Origin: JACQHM01 sp964535215
Lineage (GTDB): Bacteria; Methylomirabilota; Methylomirabilia; Methylomirabilales; JACQHM01
Reading direction: 5' to 3'
NCBI GenBank assembly: GCA_964535215.1
Contig: CAZHST010000017.1
Span: forward strand, 1 to 64,000
Length of the DNA stretch: 64,000 bases
Shown: positions 50,674 to 60,075 of the stretch, one piece after another
Layout of the letters: each line of letters begins with the position of its first letter
Numbering within the stretch: the first letter of the stretch is position 1
Program-made: the position numbers and the translations under genes
Notes under the pieces: generated by a model
Databases searched by the model: none
Told to the model about the DNA's origin: nothing
Seen by the model: the letters and a program-made list of their open reading frames with translations, nothing else

Positions 50674-52029
50674 TCAAAGGACCACGAATAGCGGCAAGAG
50701 CAGGAAAGCCGCCGAGATGATCAGCATGTAGAACGCAAAGTAGAGGAGACAGTAGCCCATGATATCCCGGAATCCAAGCTTGGCCACCCCCAAGAGAGGA
50801 ATGGCCCAGAAGGGCTGGATGATGTCAGTGACCATATCACCCCAGGCGTAGGCGATGATCGTGATCGGCAGGCTTACCCCCAGGTTTTTCCCCGCCTGGA
50901 TGATGTAGGGGGCCTCGATGGCGAACTTGGAGCCTCCGGAGGGCACGATGTAGTTCAAGATCCCCGAGTACCAGAGGACGATGAAGGGATAGGTGGTTTT
51001 GGTGGCGATGGCCGTGAAGAAGTTGGCCAGGACCTCGGCCAACCCGGAAAACTTGATGATGCCGAAGATCCCGGCGTAGAAGGGGAACTGGATGGCCACT
51101 CCCCAGATGAAGCTTCCCGCCTCGTAAGCCGCCTTGAGAAACGAGGCTGGAGTCGGATGGAGGAGGATGCCGAGAATCAGGAAGGTGAAATTGACCGTGT
51201 TGAGGTTGATGCCTCCACTCCCCTTCTGGCCGAAGTACCAGAAGAGCCAGATGAAGCCACCTATGCCGATGACCAGGTTGATCAGGGGGGAATGCTCCAG
51301 CCATAAGGCCGGCGTCATCTGGTCTCGGGAGGGCCGTTCAGGCGGTTCAAAACCTTTCCCCTGGACGAGGGCTGGATCGGCCTCCACCGTCTCCCGCTCG
51401 GAAGGGTGCATCATTGGGCCCATCATGGTGAGGGCGACCAGGATGACCAGGGCCAGGAGGAGGTTAAAAGGGTGAAAAGTCGTCTGGGTGATCGGGATCA
51501 GGCCGATGTCCTTCTCCAGGAAGTGCTTCGGGGTCGCGACGAGAAGAGGGGCAGACCCTGAAAGCCCTGAATGCCACATGACCCCCAGACCGAGATAAGC
51601 CGTCGCCACCAGCAAACGATAGTCCACCCCCCGTTGATGGCGGACCATATACCGGACGAAAACGGCTGACCCGACGATGCTCAACCCCCAGTTGATCCAG
51701 GCCAGGATCATTGATGTTAGAGCCATGACAGCGATGGAGGCCTTCGGGCTCTTCGGGCGTCGGGCCAAACCGTCCAAGAGGCGGCTCATGAAGGGGGTGG
51801 TAGCGAAGATGTAGCCCGTCATGATGATCAGGCACATCTGCATGGCGAATTCCAGGAGGAGCCAGAAGCCCTCCCCCCAGTACTGGACGAGCTGGTAAGG
51901 GGTTGAAGGGGTCAGGAGAAGGCCGAGAAGGTAGGTGACGATGGTCAGGATGACGGCAATGACCCAGGCATCCGGCACCCACCGGGTACTCCACCGTGTA
52001 CACGCCCCGGCCAATTTCTGGAGCACCAT
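50674..52029 (-). CDS. atoE: Short-chain fatty acid transporter (AtoE family)
   Basis: 451 aa, about 10-12 membrane spans. It matches the AtoE/TIGR00366 short-chain fatty acid transporters through WVPDAWVIAVILTIVTYLLGLL, ILAWINWGLSIVGSAVFVR and the C-terminal YIVPSGGSKFAIEAPYI and WGDMVTDIIQPFWAIPLL. It should import acetoacetate/butyrate-like acids, which the adjacent CoA-transferase can activate; this mirrors the classical ato operon. AAAGGGAGGGGG precedes the ATG. Confidence 0.92.
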   Translation of the reverse strand: MVLQKLAGACTRWSTRWVPDAWVIAVILTIVTYLLGLLLTPSTPYQLVQYWGEGFWLLLEFAMQMCLIIMTGYIFATTPFMSRLLDGLARRPKSPKASIAVMALTSMILAWINWGLSIVGSAVFVRYMVRHQRGVDYRLLVATAYLGLGVMWHSGLSGSAPLLVATPKHFLEKDIGLIPITQTTFHPFNLLLALVILVALTMMGPMMHPSERETVEADPALVQGKGFEPPERPSRDQMTPALWLEHSPLINLVIGIGGFIWLFWYFGQKGSGGINLNTVNFTFLILGILLHPTPASFLKAAYEAGSFIWGVAIQFPFYAGIFGIIKFSGLAEVLANFFTAIATKTTYPFIVLWYSGILNYIVPSGGSKFAIEAPYIIQAGKNLGVSLPITIIAYAWGDMVTDIIQPFWAIPLLGVAKLGFRDIMGYCLLYFAFYMLIISAAFLLLPLFVVL

Positions 52030-52083
52030 CCCCCTCCCTTTGACGCTCCCTGCTGCCGAAAGCGCTGAAGGAGCTTCCTTCGT

Positions 52084-54792
52084 TTAAATGACGCCACGCT
52101 CTTTGAGGGCCTGAAGGCGCGAAGGGCCCAGACCGAGATACCTGAGGTAGACAAACTCGTTGTCCCGGCCCACGGGTCGGCAGGCCCACTTGATCCTAGG
52201 AGGTGTCTCCGTCAGCTTCCAGGGTTCCCCTTGAAGGAGAAGCTCGCCGTACTCGGGATCATGGAGCCTGGTAAAGATCCCCCGGAGCCACCAGTGCTCC
52301 TCGGCCAAGGTCTCGGAAGGGGAATTGACCCGTCCTGTAGCGACAACTCCCGGCTGTTTGCTCATGGTATACTCCTGAACCTTCTTCAGGATCTCTTCAG
52401 CCGTATACCCCATCGCCCACTCTTCAAGGATTGCATGAAGGACCTTCTCGTTCTCGATCCGGGAGCGTTTGAGAGGGGAGTCGAAGCGGGGATCTTTCGG
52501 AAGCCAAGGGTTCTCCATGATGGTGCAAAGGGCCTGGAAATTCACATCGGAGAACCCTGCCAGGGTTGTGTACCCGTCTTTACACCGGACGAAGGTGTAA
52601 GGGAAGGCGGCTTGGTCTAGTGGGCCTACACGGCTGGCGATTTCACCACTTAGATGATAAAGGGTCAAGTAATAGTTGAGAAGGCGGAGGACCCCTTCAG
52701 GAGGAGCCACGTCCACAAACTGTCCCCGGCCTGTCCGCTCCCGGTATTTCAGAGCCACCAAAGTCCCGAAGGCGGCCCAGAGACCCCCGGCGAACCACCC
52801 GTACCAGCATCCAATCTTGGTCGGCACCTGAAACGGCTTTGGATCGCTCGGGTCTTCCATCTCCCCAGTGGACCAGATGCACCCGGCCAGGGCCTGATCA
52901 ATGACATCGTAGCCGGGCTTCCCACACGAGGCCTTTGGTCCAAAGTGCCCGTAAGTGTAAAGGGTGACGTAGATAAGACCCGGGTTGATCCTTTGAAGAT
53001 CCCGGTAGCCGATCCCCCACCTGTCCATCGTCCCCGGCTTGAAGGTCTCGAGAAGGACATCGGCCTTCCCGACCAGGGCCTTCAGAAGCTCACGCCCTTC
53101 CGGCGCTTCGAGATTCAACGTGATATGGAATTTATTCCTCCCTTCCACCAGATACCCGAGCCCCGTTCCCTGATATTTCATCCCATAAGGACTAAACGCC
53201 CTGACAAGATCCCCCTCCGGCGGCTCGATCCGGATCACCTCGGCCCCAAAGGCCGCGAGGACGGAAGAGCAGACCGATCCTCCCATGTTGCCGTGACTCA
53301 GATCCAACATGACCAAGTCGTCTAACGCTTCAGGCTTCTCAGGGGCCCGCCCGGGGGCAGTCTTTAGCCGGATCCACTCCTCCCAAGGAGTCTGTTCGGG
53401 AGGAGCGTCTTGCAGGTCAAGATGAAGCTCCTCTGCTCGCGGAGCCGTCACTTTCGGGAAAATGACCCCCGCCTTCCCGTCCCAGTCATCCGGCGGCTTG
53501 GCCCCCACCCGATCAGCCCACTTCCCGATAATCCCCTTCTCTTCAAGGTTTTGAAGCTCTGCCGACGAGAGGCCCAAAAGGGTTCGAAAGACATACTCGT
53601 TGTGAAAGCCGACGGGTTTTCCCGACCACTTGAGCCTCCCAGGGGTCTCGGAGAGCTTCGGGACAGGGCCGGATTCAATGACCTTTCCGTAGAGGGGATC
53701 GTCTACCTCCCAGACTGCCCCCCGCTCCCGGTAGTGGGGATCTTCATAGATCTCTTTAAAGTCAAGGACGGGGGCGGAGGCGAAGCCATGCTCCTCGCCG
53801 AGAAGATCCAGTTCCCTGCGGGTTTTCGCCCTCACCCACTCAGCCACCAGCCTCAAAAGGATGGTCGCATGTTCCTCCTGTTGCCTTGCCTCCAACGTTC
53901 GAAACCGGGGATCCTCGGCCAACTCGGGCCGACCCATCGCCCGGCAGAGCCCTCTAAACTCGGCATCGGTCACGGCGGCGATGGCGACAAAGCCATCCCG
54001 GCATCGGAAGACATCAGCCAGCCCCAAAGCAATGTCCCGGTTCCCGTACCGTTTCCGTTCCTCGCCCGAAAGGTGCTGATAGAGCCAGGTCCAGTCCATC
54101 GCCCTGATCAGACCCTCGGCCTGTGAGAAATCAATGAACTGGCCCCTTCCCGTCCGGTCCCGGTAATGGAGGGCGACGAGGATCGCTGTGGCGGCCATGA
54201 GGGCCCCCCCGAAGTCACCGACCCAGAACCCGATCTTCTGGGGACGACTCTCGGGGAACCCGGTGATGGAAGCGATCCCGGAGACGGCCTGGGCTAAGAC
54301 ATCATACGAGGCCCTCCCCGTCGAGAAGGGTCCCCACTGGCCAAACCCGGAGTTGGCGCAGTAGATGAGCCCGGGATTGATTTTCGAAAGCTGGCGGTAG
54401 CCAATCCCCCACCGGTCCAGGGTTCCGGCCCTGAGGTTTTCCAAAAGGACATCCGATCTCGTGACGAGGCGCTTGAAGAGGGCCTTCCCCTCAGGCTTAT
54501 GCAGGTCAATGGCCACGTGGTACTTGTTCCGGTTGGCCGGGAGGAACGCGGCCGAGACATTCTTGTAGTAGAAGCCCTGGTAGGCAACATACCGGGAGGT
54601 GTCCCCGGAGCCTGGAAGCTCGACCTTGATGACCTCGGCCCCGAACTCCCCCAAGTAGTCCGCCGTCGCCGGCCCCAGGTAAAGGGTGGCCAGCTCCACC
54701 ACCCGGACCCCCTTTAAGGCCTCGGGTTTCTGAAAGACCTCCTTGAGACCAAAGAGGTTGTTGGTCCACTCCAGGTAAGATTCGCCCCCCAT
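52084..54792 (-). CDS. Tandem CaiB/BaiF (class III) CoA-transferase, two domains in one chain
   Basis: 902 aa. Two complete class III CoA-transferase domains are joined (about 1-440 and 475-902). Each starts with a family signature (VRVVELATLYLGPATADYLGEFGAEVIKVE; LVMLDLSHGNMGGSVCSSVLAAFGAEVIRIE). Each keeps the catalytic Asp: RASYDVLAQAVSG in the first, KPGYDVIDQALAG in the second. Class III enzymes normally form interlocked homodimers, so the fusion may make a pseudo-dimer in one polypeptide, with room for the halves to differ. GGAGGAATC precedes the ATG. It is near AtoE and the class I pair. The CoA donor and acceptor are unknown. Confidence 0.92.
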   Translation of the reverse strand: MGGESYLEWTNNLFGLKEVFQKPEALKGVRVVELATLYLGPATADYLGEFGAEVIKVELPGSGDTSRYVAYQGFYYKNVSAAFLPANRNKYHVAIDLHKPEGKALFKRLVTRSDVLLENLRAGTLDRWGIGYRQLSKINPGLIYCANSGFGQWGPFSTGRASYDVLAQAVSGIASITGFPESRPQKIGFWVGDFGGALMAATAILVALHYRDRTGRGQFIDFSQAEGLIRAMDWTWLYQHLSGEERKRYGNRDIALGLADVFRCRDGFVAIAAVTDAEFRGLCRAMGRPELAEDPRFRTLEARQQEEHATILLRLVAEWVRAKTRRELDLLGEEHGFASAPVLDFKEIYEDPHYRERGAVWEVDDPLYGKVIESGPVPKLSETPGRLKWSGKPVGFHNEYVFRTLLGLSSAELQNLEEKGIIGKWADRVGAKPPDDWDGKAGVIFPKVTAPRAEELHLDLQDAPPEQTPWEEWIRLKTAPGRAPEKPEALDDLVMLDLSHGNMGGSVCSSVLAAFGAEVIRIEPPEGDLVRAFSPYGMKYQGTGLGYLVEGRNKFHITLNLEAPEGRELLKALVGKADVLLETFKPGTMDRWGIGYRDLQRINPGLIYVTLYTYGHFGPKASCGKPGYDVIDQALAGCIWSTGEMEDPSDPKPFQVPTKIGCWYGWFAGGLWAAFGTLVALKYRERTGRGQFVDVAPPEGVLRLLNYYLTLYHLSGEIASRVGPLDQAAFPYTFVRCKDGYTTLAGFSDVNFQALCTIMENPWLPKDPRFDSPLKRSRIENEKVLHAILEEWAMGYTAEEILKKVQEYTMSKQPGVVATGRVNSPSETLAEEHWWLRGIFTRLHDPEYGELLLQGEPWKLTETPPRIKWACRPVGRDNEFVYLRYLGLGPSRLQALKERGVI

Positions 54793-54858
54793 GATTCCTC
54801 CACCGTTTACCAGCCCATTGGATTCCTCACGGAAAGACCTCTTCGCGGTTCTCTAACT

Positions 54859-54888
54859 GCTTTACACTAGTGGATGTCTGAAAGTCAA
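54859..54888 (-). promoter_or_regulatory. Predicted sigma-70 promoter for the CaiB/AtoE/CoA-transferase run
   Basis: Minus strand TTGACT (54888-54883), 18-base spacer, TAAAGC (54864-54859), about 70 bases before the tandem CoA-transferase ATG. Confidence 0.45.
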
Positions 54889-54938
54889 CGATTTTATCCA
54901 TGAATCTCGTCCCCCTGCCGTTCCCAGGAGAGGCCCTC

Positions 54939-56645
54939 TTAAAACGCATCGGGCTGGGCAGCCATCTCGTCCAGTTGGACCCTGGTGTACGATCCCAGGC
55001 TCCGGAAGTTCAGCTCCGTGTAGTTTTTGATCCATCGCATGACGATTTTGGCCGCTTTCCGGTATCTCTCCTCGACCCGGGCATAGTCGGCCCCGGTCCC
55101 CGCCCGTCGGGCCAGGATGTCCTCAAGTTCCTGGTAGACGAGCCGCTTTACCAGCCCAAAATCGTGGACCTCACCCGTGTCGGATGCCTGGGCCTTGTGG
55201 ATAAGGCGCTGGGCGGTCTGCGCCACCGAGATCCGGGCCGTCGCCAGATCCTCCATCAAGGCTGGATGGATACCTGGCCTTCCCTCCAGGCTATCAATCC
55301 CTTTGGCCCCTCTCCCGTTCAGCCACCCCTCCACGTACTCGATCAGCGTCCTGATGTTCCGTCGGGTCCCCTCCACGGTAATGGGACCTTCGGGGACTTT
55401 GATCTCAATCGGGTAGTTCTCCGGCCGGGCCATCTCGGGGGTTGGCTTCCACCCCGAGCCCCACCACCCCTTGAAGGGATCAGCGGCTGTTTTCATGTGA
55501 TAGATGTGGGCCACCCACCCCCGGAGAAACCCCTGCCTTGCCTCCCATTCCTTGTCAGCCCGAATGGCCGCTGCGGCCACTCGATTGACCTCTTCATTGG
55601 GATTGGGAAGGGCCGTGGCCATTCCCCCGATGGCGACTGCCCCTCTCTTCAAGCAAATGGCCACCAGACGCCGGAAGATGTTCGCGAGGAAATCCGTCGT
55701 CTTGATGTCTACGCCGAAGCGGTCCGGCCACACCTGCTTCGGATCGGTCATGACATACTCCAGGATGCTGGCTTGAAAGTCCCACCGGGCGGCGTTTAGT
55801 CCGGCCGCATAGGGCCCCAGGGCGTGGAGGGCCTCCTCCATCTGGTAGGCCAAGGGGAGGGACTCGACCAGGAGAATCGCCCGGATGACAGCATTCCTTA
55901 GGAATGGGAGGTACTCCCGACTGGCGTCGAAGAAATCCCGCCAGAACCCCGCCTCTTCAGCCGTCTCCAACTTGGGGAGGTAGAAGTAGATCCCCTGACC
56001 CCGCTCCGCCTGGGCCCTCCCCGGATAGAACAGGGTTAACGCGGTCCCCAGGATGCTCGCCGGGATGGGGATGCCATCTACGGTCACGTCGGGTTCATCC
56101 AGGTGCAGGCCCCGCTCCCGGTGCATGAAGAACGGAAGCTCCCCCTCCTGGATCCTGTACTCTTTCCCTTTTTCCGGATCGTAGTACGTCAGGGTGCGGT
56201 TCACGGCCCCCAGCCGGTTGTGGGTGGCCCGGACCGTATCAAGGAACCTGTGCCCGGCCGAATCCTCGTCGTCGTCCAGGTCCCCTTCGGCCCTGGTCCC
56301 CTCCGGGCCGGGATTTAAGGCATTAATAAACATGCTCGTAATCGAGGCAGGTCCCGAAATTTCGATCCCCGGTTGTTTAAGATCCTCCGGGACAGGAGGG
56401 ACTTGCCATTCCCCCGTATTGATAGGGGTGATCGGGGGATGGGTGGGCAAGATCCCCCGGTGCAGGGCCTTTTCAAGCATCTCAGCCCGTTTGACCCGCA
56501 AGGTGTGGATGCGAGGCGTAAAGTGATCGTGCAGATACACGAGGTACTCCATGAACTCTGGGGTAAACAGCTCTACAGCCCCCTCAACCGGGGCAAAGTG
56601 AACCCGATCCATGGCTGCGAATCTCGATGTCACATGGGATCCCAT
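54939..56645 (-). CDS. aceB: Malate synthase (A type)
   Basis: 568 aa, slightly longer than E. coli malate synthase A (about 530). It condenses glyoxylate and acetyl-CoA to malate. Conserved active-site stretches are present: RGLHLDEPDVTV (catalytic Arg), LVESLP and GLNAARWDF (Mg ligands Glu and Asp), GGMATALPN and the catalytic base in LMEDLATARIS. An acidic insertion, GDLDDDEDSAG, lies early in the protein. GGAGGAAACACCC precedes the ATG. No isocitrate lyase is in the window, so the glyoxylate may come from another route. Confidence 0.94.
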   Translation of the reverse strand: MGSHVTSRFAAMDRVHFAPVEGAVELFTPEFMEYLVYLHDHFTPRIHTLRVKRAEMLEKALHRGILPTHPPITPINTGEWQVPPVPEDLKQPGIEISGPASITSMFINALNPGPEGTRAEGDLDDDEDSAGHRFLDTVRATHNRLGAVNRTLTYYDPEKGKEYRIQEGELPFFMHRERGLHLDEPDVTVDGIPIPASILGTALTLFYPGRAQAERGQGIYFYLPKLETAEEAGFWRDFFDASREYLPFLRNAVIRAILLVESLPLAYQMEEALHALGPYAAGLNAARWDFQASILEYVMTDPKQVWPDRFGVDIKTTDFLANIFRRLVAICLKRGAVAIGGMATALPNPNEEVNRVAAAAIRADKEWEARQGFLRGWVAHIYHMKTAADPFKGWWGSGWKPTPEMARPENYPIEIKVPEGPITVEGTRRNIRTLIEYVEGWLNGRGAKGIDSLEGRPGIHPALMEDLATARISVAQTAQRLIHKAQASDTGEVHDFGLVKRLVYQELEDILARRAGTGADYARVEERYRKAAKIVMRWIKNYTELNFRSLGSYTRVQLDEMAAQPDAF

Positions 56646-56728
56646 GGGTGTTTCCTCCCTGCCTTTGAACCTTCACTGGTGAGAACGTCGCCCGTTGAAC
56701 CCGCTCAAAAAGGAAGCTGGAGAGACCC

Positions 56729-57424
56729 TCACACGGCGAGCAGGTCATGGATCTCCGGGTGCTCCTCGACCTCTTTGGCCGTTCCCTCAAAGCGGATCAT
56801 CCCCTTCTCGAGAACATACGCCCGGTCGGCAAGTCGTAAGGCAAACTTCACGTTCATCTCAGCGAGAAGCACCGTCATCCCCATGGCCTTCAGCTGACCG
56901 ATCTGGTCTCCCAGAATCTTCACGATCAGGGGGGAGAGGCCCTCGGAGGGCTCATCCAGGAGAAGGACCTGGGGGTTCAGCATCAGCGCTCGGGCGATGG
57001 CGAGCATCTGCTGCTCCCCCCCTGAGAGGGACCCCCCCTTCTGACGCTCCCTCTCGGCCAGGACCGGGAACAACTCAAAGATCCGGTCCAGGGAGAAGGG
57101 GCCACCGTCCCGGGCCCTGGCCGCCACCTCCAGGTTCTCCCGGACCGTCAAATCCGAGAAGATCCGCCGGTCTTCCGGGACATACCCAATCCCAAGCCTG
57201 GCGATTTGAAAGGGGGGCTTCCGGCTGATCTCCTCCCCCCGGTAGAGGATCCGTCCCCGCCGGGGGGGCGTCAGCCCGATGATGCTTTTCAAGGTGGTGC
57301 TCTTCCCCATCCCATTTCGGCCGAGGAGGGCAACGACCTCCCCCGCCTTCACAAACAGGGAGATGCCCCACAGCACGTGGCTTTCCCCATAGAAGGTATG
57401 GATGTCCCGAACCTCCAGCATCAT
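56729..57424 (-). CDS. livF: Branched-chain-type ABC transporter ATP-binding protein (LivF), second set
   Basis: 231 aa. Walker A GRNGMGKST, signature SLSGGEQQMLAIARAL, Walker B LLLDEPSEGLSP. Its start overlaps the livG stop (ATGATG). Last gene of the complete 56.7-61.3 kb importer (binding protein, livH, livM, livG, livF). Confidence 0.94.
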   Translation of the reverse strand: MMLEVRDIHTFYGESHVLWGISLFVKAGEVVALLGRNGMGKSTTLKSIIGLTPPRRGRILYRGEEISRKPPFQIARLGIGYVPEDRRIFSDLTVRENLEVAARARDGGPFSLDRIFELFPVLAERERQKGGSLSGGEQQMLAIARALMLNPQVLLLDEPSEGLSPLIVKILGDQIGQLKAMGMTVLLAEMNVKFALRLADRAYVLEKGMIRFEGTAKEVEEHPEIHDLLAV

Positions 57425-58167
57425 TCCCCCTCCCCCAGATAGACCTTCCTGACCTCCGGGTGCCCTTTGATCTCCTGCGGTGTCCCGGTAGCGATCAGCC
57501 GGCCCTGGTGCATGACCCGGATCGTCTCGGCCACGGAAAAGACCACATCCATGTCGTGCTCGATAAAGATCACCGTCAGGTGCTCCCGCCTGGCGATCCT
57601 CTCAACCAACCGCATGATCTCCCGGCTCTCCCTCGGGTTGAGCCCGGCGGTCGGCTCGTCCAGGAGGAGAAGCCGGGGCCTGGCGGCCAGGGCTATGGCG
57701 ATATCGAGCCTCTTCTGATCGCCGTGGGAAAGGTTCTTGCTCAGGACCGATGCCTTGTCGGCCAACCCCACCTCGGAGAGCACCCGTTCCGTCTCCTGCC
57801 GGGCAAGCCGATCGGCATAGAGGAAGCAGTTGAAGACCTTTCCCTTGTGGGACAGAAGGACGGCCTGGACGCTCTCCAACACGGTCAAGCGGGGGAAGAG
57901 GTTCACCACCTGAAAGGCCCGAGAGATCCCTTTCCTGAAGAGACGCGGGGCCGGAAGGTTGGTGATCTCCTCCCCGTTGAAGACGATCCGTCCCCGGTCA
58001 CACGGGAAGGCCCCGCTGAGCAGGTTAAAAAAGGTCGTCTTCCCCGCCCCGTTAGGGCCGATAATAGCCGTGATCTCTCCCTCTCGGACCTCCAGGTCAA
58101 CCCCATCAACCGCCCGGAGCCCTCCGAAGGACTTCGTCAGCCCCTGGACTGAGAGGAGGGAGTTCAT
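57421..58167 (-). CDS. livG: Branched-chain-type ABC transporter ATP-binding protein (LivG), second set
   Basis: 248 aa. Walker A GPNGAGKTT, signature NLSHGDQKRLDIAIAL (LivG form), Walker B LLLLDEPTAGLNP, H-loop in IEHDMDVV. The ATG follows GAGAAGTAGCACG, in which the TAG is the livM stop, so livM and livG are tightly coupled. Works with the LivF ATPase to drive uptake through LivH-LivM. Confidence 0.94.
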   Translation of the reverse strand: MNSLLSVQGLTKSFGGLRAVDGVDLEVREGEITAIIGPNGAGKTTFFNLLSGAFPCDRGRIVFNGEEITNLPAPRLFRKGISRAFQVVNLFPRLTVLESVQAVLLSHKGKVFNCFLYADRLARQETERVLSEVGLADKASVLSKNLSHGDQKRLDIAIALAARPRLLLLDEPTAGLNPRESREIMRLVERIARREHLTVIFIEHDMDVVFSVAETIRVMHQGRLIATGTPQEIKGHPEVRKVYLGEGE

Positions 58168-58171
58168 CGTG

Positions 58172-59131
58172 CTACTTCTCTACCACCGGCATCATCCCTG
58201 CTTCCCGCCGCCGCCTCAACTGCTCCTGGAGCGAGCCGACGATCCCTTGGGGAAAGAACAGCACACACAAAAGGAGGATGACCCCGAGGATCAAAAGCCA
58301 GTAGATCGTGTAAGTGGCAATCCAGTACTGGAGGACGGTGACGATGAGGGCCCCCACCGCCGGGCCCAGGAACGTGAAGATCCCACCCAGGAGGCTCATG
58401 ACGAGCACCTGGGCCGTCTGGGCCCAGTACATATAGTCAGGAAAGACCTGACGGTTCAGGAGGGTGAAGAGGAGCCCGGCGGTACCCGCGAAGCCTCCGG
58501 CGATGGTGAACACGGTCAGGCGCAGGAGACGCACCGGGATGCCGATGAACTCGGCCCGCTCCCGGTTCTCCCGCATCACCCGCAGGGCCTGGCCAAAGGG
58601 GGAATGGGTGAGTCTCCAGAGCAGGACCCCAGAGGTGACCACGACGAGAACGACAAAAACATAGTAATTCCTGGAGGGTATGAGGATGGCCGGGGCCGGG
58701 AGGCCGACGATCCCGTTATCCCCCCCCGTGAAGCTGTACCACTGAAAGGTCAACGTGTAGATGACTTGGCCGAAGGCCAGGGTCAGCATGGAAAAGAGGA
58801 TCCCATGGAGGCGGACGCAGAAGGAGCCCACCAGGAAGGCAATCAGGGCTGTCACAACGGGGGCAAGGAGGATGTTCACCAGGGCCGGGGTGCCGACCTT
58901 GGTCGCCAGGAGGGCGTAGGTGTAGCCTCCAACCCCGAAGAAGGCGGCATGGCCAAAGGAGACGAGCCCGGCCTCCCCTAAGAGGAGGTTGTAGCTTAGG
59001 GCGAAGAGGGCCATGATCAAGACGGTCATCCCTAGGTGGCGGTAGAAGCCCTCCAGGAAAGGGGAAAGAGCCAGGAGGAGGGCAACGGCTCCCAGCCAGT
59101 GCCAGATCCCGGAACGCCTCCCCAAACGCAT
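58172..59131 (-). CDS. livM: Branched-chain-type ABC transporter permease (LivM), second set
   Basis: 319 aa with about 8-10 membrane spans. LivM pattern: ALFALSYNLLLGEAGLVSFGHAAFFGVGGYTYAL and the loop LRVMRENRERAEFIGIPVRLLR. The ATG at 59131 sits just after the livH stop (GCGAGGTAGCGATG) and is preferred over a start at 59176 that would overlap livH by 43 bases. Membrane channel subunit of this importer. Confidence 0.93.
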   Translation of the reverse strand: MRLGRRSGIWHWLGAVALLLALSPFLEGFYRHLGMTVLIMALFALSYNLLLGEAGLVSFGHAAFFGVGGYTYALLATKVGTPALVNILLAPVVTALIAFLVGSFCVRLHGILFSMLTLAFGQVIYTLTFQWYSFTGGDNGIVGLPAPAILIPSRNYYVFVVLVVVTSGVLLWRLTHSPFGQALRVMRENRERAEFIGIPVRLLRLTVFTIAGGFAGTAGLLFTLLNRQVFPDYMYWAQTAQVLVMSLLGGIFTFLGPAVGALIVTVLQYWIATYTIYWLLILGVILLLCVLFFPQGIVGSLQEQLRRRREAGMMPVVEK

Positions 59132-59133
59132 CG

Positions 59134-60057
59134 CTACCTCGCCAGGAGAGCCCTGGGGCTCCCCAGGAGCCCCCATGGGCGGAGGATCAGCACCAGGGCC
59201 ATGATGACGAAGATGGAGATCAGGGCCATCCGGGGGATGATGAGAATCCCGAAGGCCTGAACCACCCCCACAATGAGCGCTCCGAGCAACGCCCCCCAGA
59301 AGCTCCCTAGTCCCCCGATGACCACGACCACGAAGGACTCGACGATGATGGAAAGGTCCATCGTAGGGGTGATCGCCCCGATGGGAGCCGCCAGGACCCC
59401 GGCCAGACCGGCCAACCAGGCCCCCAGCATGAAAACCAGGGTGAAGATCCTCGGAACGTTAATCCCCAAGGCGTTGGCCATCTCCCGGTCCAGGGCCGTG
59501 GCCCGCACCACCTTGCCGAAGGTCGTCCGGTAGAGGAGGAACCAGAGGCCAAAGGCCAGGAGTGGTCCCAGGATCAGGATCAGGAGGTTGTAGGAGGGGT
59601 AAACGCTCCCAAAGAAGGTCACCGCCCCGGCCAGGAAGGTCGGCTTGGGAACTCCCCGAGTCTCAGGTCCCCAGATCAGCCGGACGAGATCGGCCACGAT
59701 GAGAACCACCGCATAGGTTAAAAGGATCTGCATCACCCCTTCAGCCCGATAGATCCGGCGGAGGAGAAGAAGCTCCATTATCCCCCCAACCAGGGCAATG
59801 CCCAGGGGGATCACCGCCACGGCCAGGAAGAAGCTGGACGGTGTCCCCCCCAGAAGTGTCCCCAGGGCAAAACTTCCGTAGGCCCCCAGCATGTACAGGG
59901 AGCCGTGGGCAAAGTTTGCCACCCCCATCACCCCCAGGATCAGCGTCAGGCCAGAGGCGACAAGGAAGAGGAGCATGCTCCGGGTTAGGCCGTTCAACAG
60001 CTGGGTAAAGAGGAACTGGGGGCTTGGAATCCATGGGAAGAGAGTTGCAAGATCCAT
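59134..60057 (-). CDS. livH: Branched-chain-type ABC transporter permease (LivH), second set
   Basis: 307 aa. LivH pattern: LFLVASGLTLILGVMGVANFAHGSLYMLGAYGSF near the N-terminus and VVRATALDREMANALGINV in the cytoplasmic loop. GGAGGCAGCACCTCG precedes the ATG. It follows the binding protein by 18 bases and is coupled to livM. Confidence 0.93.
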   Translation of the reverse strand: MDLATLFPWIPSPQFLFTQLLNGLTRSMLLFLVASGLTLILGVMGVANFAHGSLYMLGAYGSFALGTLLGGTPSSFFLAVAVIPLGIALVGGIMELLLLRRIYRAEGVMQILLTYAVVLIVADLVRLIWGPETRGVPKPTFLAGAVTFFGSVYPSYNLLILILGPLLAFGLWFLLYRTTFGKVVRATALDREMANALGINVPRIFTLVFMLGAWLAGLAGVLAAPIGAITPTMDLSIIVESFVVVVIGGLGSFWGALLGALIVGVVQAFGILIIPRMALISIFVIMALVLILRPWGLLGSPRALLAR

Positions 60058-60075
60058 CGAGGTGCTGCCTCCAAA

